Part shown: in pieces, positions 60,546 to 64,000 of the stretch
Numbering within the stretch: the first letter of the stretch is position 1
Layout of the letters: every line of letters starts with the position of its first letter
NCBI RefSeq assembly: GCF_014839805.1
Contig: NC_051131.1
Location: 2,282,913-2,346,912, forward strand
DNA length: 64,000 bases
Reading direction: 5' to 3'
Source of the DNA: Manduca sexta
Taxonomy: Eukaryota > Arthropoda > Insecta > Lepidoptera > Sphingidae
Made by a program: the position numbers and the translations under genes
Notes under the pieces: generated by a model
The model's input: only the letters and a program-made list of their open reading frames with translations
Told to the model about the DNA's origin: nothing
Database searches by the model: none

Positions 60546-61330
60546 AGTGATTCATCTAAATCACAGCCCGCCATAATACTGGTAACTGTTAAAAGACCTT
60601 TATAATTGGGCGACAATGTAGTATATAATGTAGAATAAAACTGTTTTACAATAATCTTTTGCGTTATCTATTTATATGAAAACAAATATACGTAAATCTT
60701 ATAATGGAAAAAATATCAAATCAATTGCAAAAATGTAAACCACAGAGTGTAAAAAAAGACGCCAAAGCGTTCAGATCTACATTTAAATAATCTTTGTATC
60801 CAGTTTAAACCAGATTTACACGGTTGAAACCAGTTGAAGGTGGTTTTATCCGGTTATTTCTTGGAAAACGGAGCGACGCCTTTGTTCAGGTGAAGTAATA
60901 GGGAACTCGAGTGCATTATAATAAGGTAATAGAGGTAAATGTTCATACGGGCTACACGGATATCCGGGCTCTTAAAATTTTATTCGAATGTACCGATTTA
61001 TACAGCCGTAAAATTTGATTGCGGATCGATTTGCAAATGTATAGTATAATATTCAGTTTGATATTCGTTTTAAATTTTGAATGACTTTTGATTTTAGTTT
61101 ACAAATTTCTGTAGTGTTTGTGGGAGTTTAATATCTTTCCAATATGTTATCGCGGTGGAGTACTACTTGGTACTTGGAAGAGTACTTAACTAGAGTTGAA
61201 TGTCACTTTCACGATCAGCGATTGAGCATTCCATAAGACATAATTTTAGTGGCCATCATGTAAAATTCAATGAAAAATATTATATGCCAATTCTATTAAT
61301 AGATTTAGTATAAAGTTGAGGGCATATTCT
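60546..61330. other. Unassigned AT-rich DNA
   Basis: Nothing is supported. Confidence 0.45.
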
Positions 61331-61540
61331 ATTATATTAAGCGTGTAATACGAGGTGGCGCTGGCCCACAAACGCCCATCGATCACGAAAGACGTTTTGA
61401 TGGACGAGCGCAAACACGGCCCAAACGCATTTCATTTACTCATACATTTGGTGGGATTGCTACCCCTTTATAAATAGGCGGAGGGTCGGCTGGCGTCCAC
61501 GCGAAGGACGTTACAGTAATACCTTCTTATGAAATATGCT
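61331..61540 (+). promoter_or_regulatory. GC-rich patch with TATA box, possible promoter
   Basis: TATAAATA at 61469-61476 is followed by about 40 GC-rich bases and a candidate initiator near GTTACAGTA. The patch 61340-61510 stands out from AT-rich flanks. The first ATG after it (61529) opens a short frame without a recognised domain. A gene start beyond this cannot be shown. Confidence 0.25.
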
Positions 61541-62160
61541 TGCTTTTGCACTCGGCTCTACTTGGTTGAAGTTATTTTTAGCAATAAAATGTCAAATGAA
61601 ATATCATTTCATTGTGTACTTTTTTGGGATAAAACGTGCTTATATTTCTCTTTCAATTGAAGACTTGAACTATTTATGTACCAAATGTCACTCAGATTGA
61701 TTTCATGTTGCCTGCTCTACTTCTAAAAATATTTAAACAAACTATTTTTTTTTTTTCTTTTATAAGATTCAAGAGCCAACAAATAAATGTGCTCAAACTT
61801 TCATAAATTTTCACGAAACTTTACATTTAACACATGTAAATCGGAGGGCAACGTCCGTTCACAACGTTCCGACGTTATACATCACTAAAGGTCTGTTTAC
61901 ACCCTTCAGACTGTTTTCAATCGAAATCCTCTTAGTAACAACTGCACACAATAAACATTGTATCAGGGTTCAGTAGTGGGTAGTTGTTACTGTTTAGAAA
62001 TGTTTTGTTGAATGGTTTCCTTTATAATACTATATAGACCCTTTAGTTTTGGTGTGAATATATTGTATAAATGTTAGGAGTCTAGCATGATAATTGTTAT
62101 GTATTTATGATTTTAATACTAAATGTAACTAACATGGAATTTTAGATTGGTATTGTTGAA
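61541..62160. other. Unassigned AT-rich DNA
   Basis: Nothing is supported. Confidence 0.45.
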
Positions 62161-62375
62161 TGCCTCGGTGGCATAGAAGTATTGTTTGATCTTCATCGTC
62201 TACTACTACTACTTACGATACTTCATCATCGTTCTAAGGTCCGGGGTTAGAATCCCGGTTCGGGCAGTAATATTTTGTTTTTCTGCGCAGTATCAACACA
62301 CTTGGCGAAAAGTGGGTGCCCTAGTTGCGCCTCTGCATACCCTTCGGGGATAAATGCGTGATGGTGTTTGTGTAA
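62161..62375 (+). mobile_element. tRNA-derived SINE, family B, with internal CTA expansion and deletion
   Basis: Head TGCCTCGGTGGCATAGAAGT, B-box region GGGGTTAGAATCCCGG, and body GGCGAAAAGTGGGTGCCC with CCCTTCGGGGATAAATGC match 53108-53370. A CTACTACTACT run sits between the two promoter boxes, and about 60 bases of the body are missing. Confidence 0.7.
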
Positions 62376-62592
62376 TTCTGAAACTTCATACTGTATTGAC
62401 ATGAGTGGAGAAGAAGTTTTCGACCTCTGGTGATACAACTTGTAAATGTAGTTATACATTCGTGATTCATTATAATAATATTTTCAACGCGTGAATGAAG
62501 GCAATACTGCGAGTAAAACAGGCATGCATCTTAGAGGAAGTAATGGAGACGAAGAGGCCTCAGAAAAGAAGTCGTTATTGTCAACGTGAATA
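62376..62592. other. Spacer between two family B SINE copies
   Basis: Nothing is recognised. Confidence 0.4.
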
Positions 62593-62728
62593 AATGCCTG
62601 ATATGGCGATAGGCTCGCTCCATTTCACATAGTTCTTGAAAACTGGGTACCTTGATCGTACCTTTGTTTACCCCCTTGGGGATGATGGCATCATGTGTGT
62701 GTGCGTCTGTATGGACGCGTGTGTGTGT
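62593..62728 (+). mobile_element. SINE family B, 3' part, with TG-rich tail
   Basis: TGCCTGATATGGCGATAGGC, GTACCTTGATCGTACC and CCCTTGGGGATGATGG match the family B body. The end is rich in TGTG. The head is missing. Confidence 0.65.
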
Positions 62729-63627
62729 AAATAAAAAAAAATACCACTGGTAGATCTAACTTCAGGTTTCCTACCTTTGGTTAACGATCGCTAAAATGTC
62801 TCAGCAGTCTAGTCCGGTTTAAGAATGATTCATGCTAGATTGATCCGGGCTCGTTCCGCCCCGGGATGTGTCTCTATCCACCTCGACCCGCGGAGTATTA
62901 TAATTCACTTCTTAAATTATAGATCGAGTATTGAGAGTGGTGCGCGTCACCTATTTATGGTTTTGTGTTGAATTAAGTTACTGAAGACGTCGTCTGAATG
63001 TCCTGTGATAAAAAGGAACATTGGAATCGTGTGTTTACCGGGGAAATACCTCATGGGGCAACCCAAGACATTCTCTACCTGTATACCAAATGTCTTTGAA
63101 ATCTGTAAATTGTTGGTGGTGTCATATTTCACTCAAATCTATCCAACGGTGTTTACATGGTGCGCTAATAAACATCTAAACATCCCAAATATACATAAAT
63201 ACGAATAAAAACCCCCACGCTTTTTATCATCTGTATCCACCCTCAATAAAAAAGGATAAAAGTTAGTTATCGATATGAATATGCAATTCAAAGCGCTTAT
63301 GAACTCTCATACAAACGAAAATAAATAACGCAAAAATGTTCTCGATGGAAGGTCGAATATATCGCGTACGTATGCAAATCTGTGGGCGAATCTCGTCGGG
63401 TAATCTCGTGTAATCCCGTCGGGGGCTGCGCTGGGCCAGCGCCCACAATTATTCACCGTGACATACGTGTTGGGCCAGCGTGACGACAAGCGATAAATAA
63501 GAGGTAAGGATCGGTGAGGGATGGACCCAGTGCAATATTTAGTGGTCGAAATGTTTTTCTGTGTAGAATTAAGGGTGTGATAATTAGTAATTTTATGCAC
63601 TGTCATCGGTTCATTTTTTATATTACA
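62729..63627. other. Unassigned DNA with decayed repeat
   Basis: Bases 63040-63210 faintly resemble a repeat end (ACCAAATGTCTTTGAAATC, then AAATCTATCCAACGGTG). Bases 63350-63500 are GC-rich, with a GCGCTGG/CCAGCGC hairpin near 63430. No gene supported. Confidence 0.45.
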
Positions 63628-63912
63628 CTAGTTGACCCGACAGACGTTGTCCTGTATTAACTATAAATTTGCTGCCCACATTATATCAATCGCTGATAGT
63701 TATGTCAACTGAGAGCTATGTAAAATTAATATTGTCGTTAAGTTCTCCTAATTTTTCTAATGTTCCGCACAACTTCCTAAATTTTGTCATTTATAAGATC
63801 CTGCTCCTGACAACAATTAATATAATAAAAAAAGAATTAGCGAAATTGTTCCACCCGTTCACGCGTGATGCGATGACCAAGGGAAATAGAGATTCATTTT
63901 TATATAAATAGA
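63628..63912 (-). mobile_element. Short non-autonomous Helitron, complete
   Basis: In element orientation it begins TCTATTTATATAAAAATGAA and ends with a GACA...TGTC hairpin, GGGTCAA and CTAG. The flanking bases are A before and T after, a textbook Helitron site. It is the same family as 13437-13727. Confidence 0.75.
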
Positions 63913-64000
63913 TACAAATAAATTAATATTGTAGAAGTTTGTAGTATAGAAATAAAAAAAAAAATATTGGATTATTGTAGTTAGGAATCGAAGCCATGAA
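63913..64000. other. Unassigned AT-rich end of window
   Basis: Nothing is recognised. Confidence 0.4.

Overview
The window looks like nuclear DNA from a lepidopteran insect (moth or butterfly): AT-rich, gene-poor and heavily seeded with transposable elements. The evidence is tRNA-derived SINEs with the head and tail motifs typical of moth genomes, short non-autonomous Helitrons (TC...CTAG, inserted between A and T), LINE 3' tails of common lepidopteran type, and Penelope-like elements (PLEs) with a C-terminal GIY-YIG nuclease. The species cannot be named from sequence alone.

Layout. 0-1 kb: a CpG-rich patch and a full tRNA-derived SINE. 2-5.7 kb: two PLE copies joined head to head, forming an inverted repeat with arms of about 1.08 kb, flanked as a unit by a 15-bp direct repeat. 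5.7-13.2 kb: mostly unique AT-rich DNA with a SINE, LINE tails, a 1.3-kb element with 16-bp terminal inverted repeats, and a short THAP-type first exon. 13.4-14.6 kb: a small Helitron, an intact-looking tRNA-Ser(CGA) gene and a SINE fragment. 14.6-43.8 kb: largely unassigned DNA with LINE tails, a strong hairpin, a candidate terminal exon on the minus strand near 27.6 kb, and CpG-rich spots. 43.9-50 kb: a third decayed PLE copy, a small inverted PLE fragment beside it, a fold-back MITE, a fourth PLE tail and the C-terminal end of a LINE reverse transcriptase. 50.6-55.7 kb: a dense nest of SINEs, a split repeat and a 1.1-kb Helitron with an internal 123-bp tandem array and a SINE inside it. 55.7-64 kb: unassigned DNA, decayed repeats, a TATA-bearing GC-rich patch, two SINE copies and a terminal Helitron.

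I find no host protein-coding gene that I can name. The coding signal that is clear belongs to transposable elements. The only confident functional non-mobile gene is the tRNA. Two small host-exon candidates (THAP exon at 12.3 kb, terminal exon at 27.6 kb) are offered at low confidence. The most informative structures are the head-to-head PLE pair, a hammerhead-ribozyme-like segment kept in three PLE copies, and the nested Helitron/SINE with readable insertion order.
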